Source: JAHEDT01 sp963825615 (GTDB taxonomy: Bacteria; Desulfobacterota; Desulfuromonadia; Desulfuromonadales; BM103). Taken from it: a stretch of 64,000 nt of DNA. The notes beneath the pieces are model-generated. The model saw only the letters and a program-made list of their open reading frames with translations. It was not told where the DNA came from and searched no databases. The stretch lies in contig CAWGTV010000008.1 of assembly GCA_963825615.1 (NCBI GenBank), forward strand, positions 620,001-684,000, in the 5' to 3' direction. Shown here one piece after another: positions 46,332 to 54,549 of the stretch (the first letter of the stretch is position 1; every line of letters starts with the position of its first letter). The translations under genes and the position numbers were made by a program.

Positions 46332-47630
46332 CTAAAGGCCATCGGCGGGCTGCCAGTTGGCGATGATGGCTTCGACGGCTTTGCGGTCGCGGGTACGGTA
46401 GGGGCCGACGATGGCGCCGCGCAGGTTGGTGGGGGTGAACAGTTCCCTGGTCGTCTGCCGCAAGCCTGCGGCAGTGACCGTATCGATTGCGGCGAGATCG
46501 TCGGCGATGGTCCGGGGGTTGCCGGTGAGCTCCCCCCAGGCGTAACGCAGGGCCATCTCGTCAACTTGGTCGCGGGAGTAATCGAGATCGCAGCGGTAGC
46601 AGTTGAGAAGATGTGCCAGCTCTGCTCTATCGACTTCGCTGCTGTGCAGCTCGGTGAAGATTTCGAAAACCGCCGTCGTCGCCTTGGCCAGGTTCTCCGT
46701 TGAGACGGCCAGGTCGATGGCCAGGGTGCCCGCGTCAGCGTAAAGGGCGAGGGCCGCGTCAACGGCATAAGTCAACCCCAGCTCTTCCCGCAGGCGCAGC
46801 ATGAGACGGCTCATGCCGCCCCAGCCCAGCAGCCGACGCAACACGCGCAGATTGACGGCGTGTTCGCTGTCGCGGCCGGGGAGGAGGAAAGCCAGCTGCA
46901 GGCTGACTTGAGAGCCGGCATCGCGGACCCAGCGCATCGACTTGTCTGTCCCGGAAAAATCGCTCCAGGCCTTCGGCGGCGGCGCCACGTCACCCTGCCA
47001 TTGGCCAAAGAATTGCTGTGCCGCGGCCAGAACCTGCCGATGATCGACCGGGCCGGCCACCGTCAGCACGGTGTTGCGGGGTGTGTAGTAGGTGGCGTGA
47101 TGCTGACGCAGTTGCCGCAGGGTGAGGCGTTCGATGGCCGGCCGGTTGCCGACGGTCGGCTGGCCCAGGGGGTGATCGGGGAAGAGCAGGGCGGCAATGA
47201 TATTGTCAGAATTGATCTGTCGCCCGGACTCGTTGAGATCACCCATCGCCTCTTCGAGGATGACCCGGCGCTCCATGTCCATGTCCTTTAAGAGCGGCCG
47301 CTGCATCATGGAACTGAACAGGGCAATGCCCTCGGCAAAATGGTCGGGATGGATGCGGGAATGAAAGCAGGTTGTTTCGCTGTCGGTGGCGGCATTGGCC
47401 GATCCGCCGATCGACTCAAAGGCCCGCTCCAGGGCCAGGCTGGAGGGGTAATCCGCCGTCCCCTTGAACAGCATGTGCTCGAGGAAATGCGACACGCCCG
47501 CCTTGCGGGCCGTTTCGTGGCGACTGCCAACCCCGATGTAGATCAGCACTTCAGCGCTGTGGTGATGCGGCATCGGTACGCTGACGACGCGCAGGCCGTT
47601 GTCGAGGGTTGTACAGGTATATTCAGACAT
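46332..47630 (-). CDS. M16-family zinc peptidase (processing-peptidase type)
   Basis: 432 residues. The inverted zinc motif HFLEHMLFKGT (HxxEH) lies near residue 47, with the distal Glu in ERRVILEEAMGDLNE, and the R/Y substrate-binding segment GLTYAVDAALALYAD is near 285. Length and HxxEH place it with PqqL/YmxG-like single-domain members. Substrate unknown. It lies behind hemB in the same direction with 138 bp between. Confidence 0.92.
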   Translation of the reverse strand: MSEYTCTTLDNGLRVVSVPMPHHHSAEVLIYIGVGSRHETARKAGVSHFLEHMLFKGTADYPSSLALERAFESIGGSANAATDSETTCFHSRIHPDHFAEGIALFSSMMQRPLLKDMDMERRVILEEAMGDLNESGRQINSDNIIAALLFPDHPLGQPTVGNRPAIERLTLRQLRQHHATYYTPRNTVLTVAGPVDHRQVLAAAQQFFGQWQGDVAPPPKAWSDFSGTDKSMRWVRDAGSQVSLQLAFLLPGRDSEHAVNLRVLRRLLGWGGMSRLMLRLREELGLTYAVDAALALYADAGTLAIDLAVSTENLAKATTAVFEIFTELHSSEVDRAELAHLLNCYRCDLDYSRDQVDEMALRYAWGELTGNPRTIADDLAAIDTVTAAGLRQTTRELFTPTNLRGAIVGPYRTRDRKAVEAIIANWQPADGL

Positions 47631-47768
47631 AGACGCTCGGAGGCGCGATGGCTGACGCGGCGCGGAAAAACTTTAGGGACGAAGTGACGGTCTTGCTTTT
47701 CCCTTCATCCCTGCAGGTTGAGTGTAATTTCAATCCGCCACGCGCGACTCGCACGTGCCGCAGCCGAG

Positions 47769-48740
47769 TTATTTCAATAGCCTTGCGGCTTCCTTGGCGT
47801 GGTAGGTGATGATCAGATCGGCGCCGGCGCGCTTCATGCCGACCAAAGTCTCCATCATCACCCGCTCGCCGTCGATCCACCCCTTGGCGGCGGCGGCCTT
47901 GATCATCGAGTATTCCCCCGAGACGTTGTAGGCGACCAGCGGCAGGTTGTAGCGCTCCTTGAGATCGCGCAGGATGTCGAGGTAGGCCAGTGCCGGTTTG
48001 ACCATGAGGAAGTCGGCGCATTCCTGGATGTCGAGTTCAGCCTCGCGCAACGCCTCGATGCGGTTGGCGGGGTCCATCTGGTAGCTGCGCCGATCACCGA
48101 ACTGCGGGGTCGATTCGGCTGCCTCGCGGAAGGGGCCGTAGTAGGCGCTGGCATACTTGACGGCATAGCTCATGACCGGGATGTGCGAGAAGTCATTGGC
48201 ATCGAGGATCTCGCGGATCGCGGCGACCCGACCGTCCATCATGTCCGAGGGGGCGACGATGTCGGCACCGGCACGGGCATGGGAGAGGGCTTCGGCGGCG
48301 AGCAGCTTGAGTGTCTCGTCATTGTCGACGTCGCCGTCCTTGATGACGCCGCAGTGGCCGTGATCGGTGTATTCGCACATGCAGACATCGGTGATCACCA
48401 GCAGCTTCGGCACCGCGGCCTTGATGGCGCGGATCGTCTCCTGGATGATGCCGGTCTCGGCGTAGGCATCCTGGCCGAAGGCATCCTTGCTCTCGGGGAT
48501 GCCGAACAGGATCACTGCCGGGATACCGAGGTCATAGACTTCTCTGGCCTCGGCCACGATATGCTCGATCGACTGCTGGTAGATGCCGGGCATGGAGGAG
48601 ATCTCGTGCTTGATCCCCTCGCCGAAGGCGGAGAACATCGGGTAGATCAGGTCGTCGGTCCGCAGGAAGGTTTCACGCACCATGCGGCGCAGGGTATCGT
48701 TGCGGCGCAGGCGGCGGGCACGGTATTCGGGAAAGAACAT
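47769..48740 (-). CDS. hemB: Delta-aminolevulinic acid dehydratase (porphobilinogen synthase)
   Basis: 323 residues. Condenses two aminolevulinates to porphobilinogen. Zinc-site DVCMCEYTDHGHCG, allosteric Mg region, first active-site Lys in YAVKYASAYYGPFREA and Schiff-base Lys in FLMVKPALAYLDI; RSYQMDPANR is also typical. Last of the heme genes in the series ccsB-hemA-hemC-hemD-hemB; a GC-rich tandem repeat (GGCGCGTCGCGC twice, 48763-48788) separates it from hemD. Confidence 0.97.
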   Translation of the reverse strand: MFFPEYRARRLRRNDTLRRMVRETFLRTDDLIYPMFSAFGEGIKHEISSMPGIYQQSIEHIVAEAREVYDLGIPAVILFGIPESKDAFGQDAYAETGIIQETIRAIKAAVPKLLVITDVCMCEYTDHGHCGVIKDGDVDNDETLKLLAAEALSHARAGADIVAPSDMMDGRVAAIREILDANDFSHIPVMSYAVKYASAYYGPFREAAESTPQFGDRRSYQMDPANRIEALREAELDIQECADFLMVKPALAYLDILRDLKERYNLPLVAYNVSGEYSMIKAAAAKGWIDGERVMMETLVGMKRAGADLIITYHAKEAARLLK

Positions 48741-48803
48741 AAAAACCTCCGCTTTTCAGAGGCGCGTCGCGCGTGGCGCGTCGCGCATGGACAATCTCAA
48801 AAC

Positions 48804-49572
48804 TTACGACTTTGCGTAGTAATCCTTGATGGCTTCGACCATCTCGTCGAGGGTCGCATGCTGCGGTTCGACAACAATGCTGAAGCCGAGGCGTCCTGGC
48901 CGTTGCACTGGTCAGGGGACCGATCGAGGCGACCGGAATCTTTTGCGCCATGGCCAGACCCTTGGCGTCGAGCAGCGCGACGAGGTTCTTGACGGTTGAC
49001 GACGCGGTGAAGGTCAGCAGGTCCAGCCCATCGGCAAGAGCGTTCTGCAGCCTGTCGGCGGCATCGTCCGGCACGGCACTGGCGTAGGCGACCGGGTCAA
49101 TGACTTCGGCGCCGGCAGCGCTCAGTTCGGCAGGGATCAGGTCGCGGGCCAGGGCGGCCTTCGGGTAGAGCAGACGTTTGCCGTTGACCCGGTTCTTGAG
49201 CAGGGCGACCACGCCTTCAGCGCGGTAATCTTCAGGCACCAGATCGGCGGCAACGCCGTGGGCGGCAAGGGCAGCAGCGCTCTTCGGCCCGACCGCCACG
49301 GTTTTCAGGTTGCTCAGGCTGCAGGCGTCGCAGCCCAGCACCGCGAGGCGGTCGAAAACGGCCTCGACGGCGTTGACCGAGGTCAGCAGCAAGTAATCGA
49401 TGCGGTCGAGCCCGGCAAGCGCCCGGTCGAGTTCGGCAAAAGACGGTGGTGGAACGATCGCTATGGTCGGCACCACAACCGGTACGGCACCGCATTTGGC
49501 CAGCGCGTCGGCAAGTGCTGACGCCTGCTCGGCGGCCCGCGTCACCAGTACGCGACGGCCCGCAAGAGACAT
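48804..49572 (-). CDS. hemD: Uroporphyrinogen-III synthase, frameshifted near the C-terminus
   Basis: About 255 residues from ATG 49572 (MSLAGRRVLVTRAAEQAS). Two Rossmann-like halves; TSVNAVEAVF, VAVGPKSAAAL and LLTFTASSTVKNLVALLD are typical of HemD. The frame breaks near 48890; dropping one base restores TSATARTLGFSIVVEPQHATLDEMVEAI and a stop at 48804. No fused uroporphyrinogen methyltransferase domain is present, unlike some relatives. Starts 5 bp after hemC. Confidence 0.88.
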
Positions 49573-49576
49573 CCGG

Positions 49577-50539
49577 TCAGACGTCCTCTTTGCCGACATT
49601 GAACGTCTCGTGCTGGTAGACCTCGTTGAGGATCTTGCCGGCGCCCTTGATCAGCAGGTCGTCGCCGAGCGAGGTGCCGATCTTCTCCGCCTCGCCAACC
49701 GGACCGGTAACGGTCTTTTTCAGACAACGCACGCCGTCACAGTCGGAGACGAAGCCGGTCAGGGTCAGGGTCTCGCCGGCCACAGTGCCGTGACAGGCGA
49801 TCGGCACCTGGCAGCCGCCTTCCAGGCGCTTGAGGAAGGCCCGCTCGGCGCGGACCGCCCAGTCGGTCTCGGCGTGGTTGAAGAAGTCGATCAGCGCGTT
49901 GGTCTCGTCGTCATCGATGCGACTTTCGATGCCCAGAGCCCCCTGGCCGATGGCCGGGATCGAGACGTCGACCGGCAGGTACTCGCCGATCTGGCTGGTG
50001 AAGCCGAGGCGGTGCATGCCGGCGGCAGCGAGGATGACCGCATCGAGATGGTCCTCGGTGAGCTTGCGGATGCGAGTCTCGACGTTGCCGCGGATATCGA
50101 CCATCTGCAGGTCGGGGCGCAGGTGCAGCAGCTGGGCCTTGCGGCGCAGGGCGCTGGTGCCGATGCGGGCACCCTGAGGCAGGTCTCTCCAGGTCGACAC
50201 TCCCGGGCGCAGGATGACGATATCCCGGCAGTCCTCGCGCTCGGTGATGCAGCGCAGGGCCAGGCTCTCGGGGAAAATGGTCGGCACGTCTTTCATCGAG
50301 TGCACGGCGATATCGATCTCGCCACGCAGCATCGCCTCTTCGATCTCTTTGACGAACAGGCCTTTGCCACCGACCATCGCCAGCGGCACATCAAGAATCT
50401 TGTCCCCCTGGGTCTTGATCTTGGTCAGGGTGACTTCCATGCCGGGGTAACGTTTTTCCAGTTCGGACTTGACCCAGTTGGCCTGCCAGAGGGCAAGTTG
50501 GCTGGCGCGGGTGCCGATACGCAGCAGTTGTCTGGACAT
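49577..50539 (-). CDS. hemC: Hydroxymethylbilane synthase
   Basis: 320 residues. Polymerises four porphobilinogens on its dipyrromethane cofactor. Visible: IGTRASQLALWQANWV, GGKGLFVKEIEEAML, AVHSMKDVPT, GTSALRRKAQLL, RGNVETRI, and the cofactor-attaching Cys in LEGGCQVPIACHGTV. Standard length. Between hemA and hemD. Confidence 0.97.
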   Translation of the reverse strand: MSRQLLRIGTRASQLALWQANWVKSELEKRYPGMEVTLTKIKTQGDKILDVPLAMVGGKGLFVKEIEEAMLRGEIDIAVHSMKDVPTIFPESLALRCITEREDCRDIVILRPGVSTWRDLPQGARIGTSALRRKAQLLHLRPDLQMVDIRGNVETRIRKLTEDHLDAVILAAAGMHRLGFTSQIGEYLPVDVSIPAIGQGALGIESRIDDDETNALIDFFNHAETDWAVRAERAFLKRLEGGCQVPIACHGTVAGETLTLTGFVSDCDGVRCLKKTVTGPVGEAEKIGTSLGDDLLIKGAGKILNEVYQHETFNVGKEDV

Positions 50540-50599
50540 CTTGAGTGCTCCTTCTATTCTTGCTCGGAATCGTCGAGGGGTTTGATTTCCTTGTCATCA

Positions 50600-51873
50600 T
50601 CAGCCGGGGCCGGGCAGGTCGAAGAGAACCCGCACGGCATCGACATAATCTTCGCCGCTGGTGTCGTTCTGGGTGCGCTTGAGGATCGTGGTCGGCTGGT
50701 GCAGAATCTTGTTGATCATTGCTCCGGTCATCGCCTCGATGCTTTTGCGCTGGCTGGCTGGTGAGGTCCTTGAGGTTGCCGAAGGTCTTGTCGAGTTCCT
50801 GCTGGCGAATCTCTTCGAGCTTGCGGCGCAGGGCGATGATCGTCGGCTTGACTTCGAGGTTGCCGAGCCACAGGTGAAACTGGCCGATCTCCTGTTCGAC
50901 GATCGCTTCGGCCTTGCTGGCCTCTTTCTGGCGCTCCTTGAGGTTGGCCTGGACAACCCCCTGGAGATCGTCGACATCGTAGAGATAGGCATTGTCGAGG
51001 TCGTTGACCTTCGGGTCAATGTCGCGCGGCACGGCGATGTCGATCAAAAACATCGGCCGGTTCTTGCGGCGCTTGAGGACTTCTTCCATCTGGCGCTGGC
51101 CAAGGATGAAGTTCGGTGCGCCGGTCGAGGTCATGACGATATCGACTTCGGCCAGATGGTCAACGAAATATTCGAAGGGCACGGCCTTGCCATTAAATTC
51201 GACGGCCAGCTTCTCGGCCCGCTCGAAGGTCCGGTTGGTCACCAGCACCTTGGAGACGCCATTGGTGACAAAGTGACGGGCCGCCAGTTCGCACATTTCG
51301 CCGGCGCCGATGATCATGACCCCCTTGTTGTCGAGCCGGTCGAAGATCTTGCGGGCCAGTTCCACCGCCGCAAAGGACACCGAAACGGCATTGCTGGCGA
51401 TGGCGGTCTCGGTGCGCACCCGCTTGGCCACGGAAAAGGCCTTGTGCAGGAAGCGGTTGAGGATCAGGCCGGCGGTCTTGAACTCGGCGGCGTAGCCGTA
51501 GGCGGTTTTGATCTGACCGAGGATCTGCGGCTCGCCAAGCACCATCGAGTCGAGGCTCGAGGCAACCCGGAACAGGTGGCGGATGGCCTCCTCGCCCTGG
51601 TAGCTGTACAGGTTGGCGTCGATCTCCTCGGGCTGGACTTCGTGGTATTCCGCCAGGAAAGCGCCGCAGGGCGGCCATGGCGGCATCCGGCTCCTTGGTG
51701 GCGGCGCACAGCTCAACCCGGTTGCAGGTCGAGACGATCAGCCCCTCGGCAATCGCCGGCAACTCGAGCATCTGGCGCAGCGGCCGCTCCATGGCGGTCG
51801 GGGCAAAGGCGAGTCTTTCACGGATTTCCACCGGCGCTGTTTTGTGGCTCAGGCCGACGATGACGATATGCAT
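50600..51873 (-). CDS. hemA: Glutamyl-tRNA reductase, broken by at least two frameshifts
   Basis: First step of C5 heme synthesis. N-terminal frame: MHIVIVGLSHKTAPVEIRERL and nucleophile Cys in STCNRVELC. The frame shifts near 51664 (one extra base in CCGCC) to AFLAEYHEVQ...GEPQILGQIKTAYGYA, with NADPH-binding IIGAGEMCELAARHF and VTNRTFERAEKLA. A second shift near 50755, at a TGGC tandem, leads to the C-terminal SIEAMTGAMINKILHQPTTILKR. A third near 50612 would give a longer acidic tail ending at about 50553. All three are restored by removing inserted bases. Confidence 0.88.
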
Positions 51874-51897
51874 GGCGCGTCCCTTTCCTCTCCCCGG

Positions 51898-52734
51898 TTA
51901 TTGCCCCGTGAAGTTACGGAAGCTGTGTTCCCCGGAGAGGAACAGGTTGACGCCAAAGAATGTGAAGAGCAGAAAGCCGAAGCCGATGATGGCAAAGATC
52001 GCCGCGCGCCGGCCTCGCCAGCCGACCGTGAGCCGGCCGTGCAGCAGGGCGGCATAGAGAAACCAGCTGATCAGGGCCCAGGTCTCCTTGGGATCCCAGC
52101 GCCAGTAGCCGCCCCAGGCCGAGTTGGCCCAGATGGCACCGGAGATGATCCCCATGGTCATCAGCGGAAAGCCGAAGGTCAGGCACTTGTAGTTCATACT
52201 GTCGAGGGTGTCGAGTGACGGCAGCCGGTAGAAGAGGCCGGAGAACTTCTTGCTTTTGAGCATCCGCTCCTGCAGCAGGTACATGATACCGGCCGCTGCG
52301 GCGATGGCGAAGACCGCGTGGCCGAGAAAAGCCAGGGTGACATGCACCGGAAACCACCAGCTGTCGAGCATCGGGTTGAGCGCCGGGGCCTGCTTTGGCG
52401 CCGCAGAGCCGATAATCATCAGGACCAGGGCCAGGGGCGTAATGAAGGCGCCGAGCATGATCGTCCGGTAGCGCAGGTAGAAGAGCAGGTAGATGCCGAC
52501 CAGCGCCCAGGCAAAAAACGACAGGGATTCGAAAAGGCTGGCCACCGGCGTGATGCCGGTAGCGAACCAGCGGGTCGCCAGGGTGATGCAGTGCAGGATA
52601 AAGCCACCGCTCAGCAGCCAGATGGCGCCCTGGCGAAAGCGGTCCTTGCGGGAAATGACGCCGATCAGGTAGCAGAGGGTGGCGGCGAAATAGACCAGCA
52701 GGGTAATTTTGAACAGCAGGACATTTGCAGTCAT
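51898..52734 (-). CDS. Cytochrome c biogenesis protein, CcsA/CcsB (HemX-like)
   Basis: 278 residues, about eight membrane helices. The WWD heme-handling motif is clear: ANSAWGGYWRWDPKETWALISW near residue 215, with conserved His residues in flanking helices (HVTLAFLGHAVFA, LHGRLTVGWRG). Such proteins carry heme to cytochrome c apoproteins in system II; in Gram-positive operons the related HemX lies at the same place before hemC and affects HemA level. ATG 52734 follows the family N-terminus. First gene of the heme operon. Confidence 0.9.
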   Translation of the reverse strand: MTANVLLFKITLLVYFAATLCYLIGVISRKDRFRQGAIWLLSGGFILHCITLATRWFATGITPVASLFESLSFFAWALVGIYLLFYLRYRTIMLGAFITPLALVLMIIGSAAPKQAPALNPMLDSWWFPVHVTLAFLGHAVFAIAAAAGIMYLLQERMLKSKKFSGLFYRLPSLDTLDSMNYKCLTFGFPLMTMGIISGAIWANSAWGGYWRWDPKETWALISWFLYAALLHGRLTVGWRGRRAAIFAIIGFGFLLFTFFGVNLFLSGEHSFRNFTGQ

Positions 52735-53024
52735 GATGAAACGTCTCGCAGGACCAGGGCAGAAGCCGCCAACGTGATTTTGCCGTAGGTGCTGCTGACC
52801 AGCAGGTTGTGTTATGCACTTGAGCACCTGGCGATCACAGGTTCGGTCAGGTGCGCAACAAAAAGTTAATCTAAAACCTTGTAAGAATACGTTTTTTCGC
52901 CCATGCCTGTCAATTTTCTTGTCTACGGTCTCGCCAAAATTCAACAAACCAATCGATTCAGGAGCGTGCTTGCTGCTGAACCTGCCGAACGCTGCACAGA
53001 TCGCCCGTGGACCTTCCGCCCGGG

Positions 53025-53601
53025 TCAGATGCCGAAGAGGTCTCCTTCGACCAGGGCACAGAGCAGGTTGCCGATGAAGAGGGCGTTTTCCAGCAAGCGT
53101 GGCAGGGAGTCGCTGGGCAGAGACAGGCTGATATCCGGCAGAGAGTCGGCCAGTTCCGCCTGATCGCTGGCTAGCAGAATCGTGCGGCAACCGAGTTGGC
53201 GCGCTGTGCTGAGGGCTTCGCGGTCTGCCGGACTGAGCGCTGGTCCCGGCAAACACCAGCACTGTATCCTGGTCGTTGGCCAGGGCGCGCAACTGGCGGC
53301 TGAACAGCTGACTGCCCTGTTCGTCACCGGCCAGGAACGTCGCCAGTCCGGCGTCATTGGTCAGGGCAATAGCCGGCAGCGCCGGGCGCTCCAGCGTCTG
53401 TCGGTGCAAGAAGGTCTGACCGATGATACCGGCGATCCCACCGAACGGGCCACTGCCGACCAGGAAGAGGCGTCCGCCCTGATCAAAGGTTGTCACCAGA
53501 TGTTTGGCCAGGCTGTCCAGCAGCGGCTTCTGGGTGAGCAGATAGGGGTCAAGAAAAGCGGTCTGCTGCGCAACCGCAGCACTTATTTTGTCCTCGATCA
53601 T
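53025..53601 (-). CDS. SIS-domain protein (phosphoheptose isomerase-like), frameshifted
   Basis: About 191 residues. SIS fold: GGRLFLVGSGPFGGIAGIIGQTFL (sugar-phosphate loop), DTVLVFAGTSA and after the shift LSPADREALSTARQLGCRTILLAS. The frame breaks near 53242 and is restored by removing one base. Resembles GmhA/DiaA-type proteins but the full GmhA zinc ligands are not evident. Located between the heme operon and trxA; its role is unclear. Confidence 0.7.
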
Positions 53602-53758
53602 ACTTGCCTCGTCAGATAATTTGGGCTCATCTTAGGGGGGCAGTGTGCTAACTGTCAAGGGTTGGCGCTTTTCACGGATATTCCCTTGATTTTTTCTCTG
53701 GGTGGATTATTATGAAACTCGAATGTTTGCTGGAGATTCAAATCATAAGGAGATTGTT

Positions 53759-54088
53759 ATGGCAAGTGATAAAGTCGTCCAGTTGACGGATGATTCTTTT
53801 GAGAGTGAAGTCAATCAGTCCTCGGTACCCGTGCTGGTAGATTTCTGGGCATCCTGGTGTGCACCCTGCAAAGCGATCAGCCCGCTGGTCGATCAGCTGG
53901 CCGTCGATTTTGACGGACAGGTCAAGATTTGCAAACTGAATGTTGACGAGAACCCGGCCACTCCCGGCAAATTCGGTGTGCGTGGGATTCCGACCCTGAT
54001 CCTGTTCAAGGACGGCAAGGTCTTCGACCAGGTGGTTGGCGCGGTACCGAAAAACCAGTTGGAAGGATTGCTGAAGAAAGCCCTTTAA
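53759..54088 (+). CDS. trxA: Thioredoxin
   Basis: 109 residues, one thioredoxin domain. Active site FWASWCAPCKAI, with Ala in place of the usual Gly; cis-Pro in RGIPTLILFKDG. ATAAGGAG lies eight bases ahead of the ATG. Cytoplasmic disulfide reductant; likely donor to the sulfoxide reductases and peroxiredoxins of the cell, although those in this window are mostly exported. Confidence 0.96.
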   Translation: MASDKVVQLTDDSFESEVNQSSVPVLVDFWASWCAPCKAISPLVDQLAVDFDGQVKICKLNVDENPATPGKFGVRGIPTLILFKDGKVFDQVVGAVPKNQLEGLLKKAL

Positions 54089-54112
54089 ACCCCACTTAGG
54101 GTCGCCGTGTAT

Positions 54113-54157
54113 AACCAGGGGCCCGGCAGTTTTGCCGGGCCCCTGGTTCTTCTGTTT
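54113..54157 (+). terminator. Terminator of trxA
   Basis: AACCAGGGGCCCGGCA-GTTT-TGCCGGGCCCCTGGTT, a perfect 16-bp stem, followed by CTTCTGTTTT. Confidence 0.9.
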
Positions 54158-54307
54158 TGGGTCAATCGCTAAAGACTCGCGCCCGCCGCATGCCCGCCCA
54201 TAAAGCCGCTCGGAACATGGTGTCATTAGAGCGGCGAGAATCACTTGATGGCGACCTTGGGACATAAAAGAAGATTTCCTGAGATGCCAGGACGCTAGGT
54301 GGCGAAA

Positions 54308-54482
54308 TAAAAAACCCACAGTCAGGAGGGTGACTGTGGGGCAACGGGTTTGTGGGTTTTTCTTAGGAGGTAGAACATGAAGATTGTTCTGTTGTGAATA
54401 TCTTACCTGTTTGGTCAGATATGTCAAGCCGGAAAATGCAAATAAATTTGGCCACCCGGGCAAGCTATCCGGGGGGCCATAC
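54308..54482 (+). repeat. Dispersed ~175-bp element with hairpins and a six-codon microORF, copy 2
   Basis: Same layout as 23108-23287: hairpin CCCACAGTC-AGGAGGGT-GACTGTGGG, GTTTGTGGGTTTTT, TTAGGAGGTAGAAC, ATG AAG ATT GTT CTG TTG TGA (MKIVLL, 54377-54397), then a GGCCACCCGGGCAA...CCGGGGGGCCAT hairpin. It differs from copy 1 by few bases over the first 120 bp. Confidence 0.75.
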
Positions 54483-54499
54483 TTATTAACGATTTAGGT

Positions 54500-54529
54500 A
54501 GAAAAACGCCCTGCTATAGCGGGGCGTTT
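54500..54529 (-). terminator. Terminator of sfrBA
   Basis: AAACGCCC-(GC-TATA-GC)-GGGCGTTT with a T run on the reverse strand, 20 bp past the sfrA stop. Confidence 0.85.
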
Positions 54530-54549
54530 GGGTTTGAAACTATGACTGC

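Noticed and set aside
23108..54482. CRISPR repeats
   Set aside because: Repeats are few, long and far apart, without regular spacers, and no cas gene is present.
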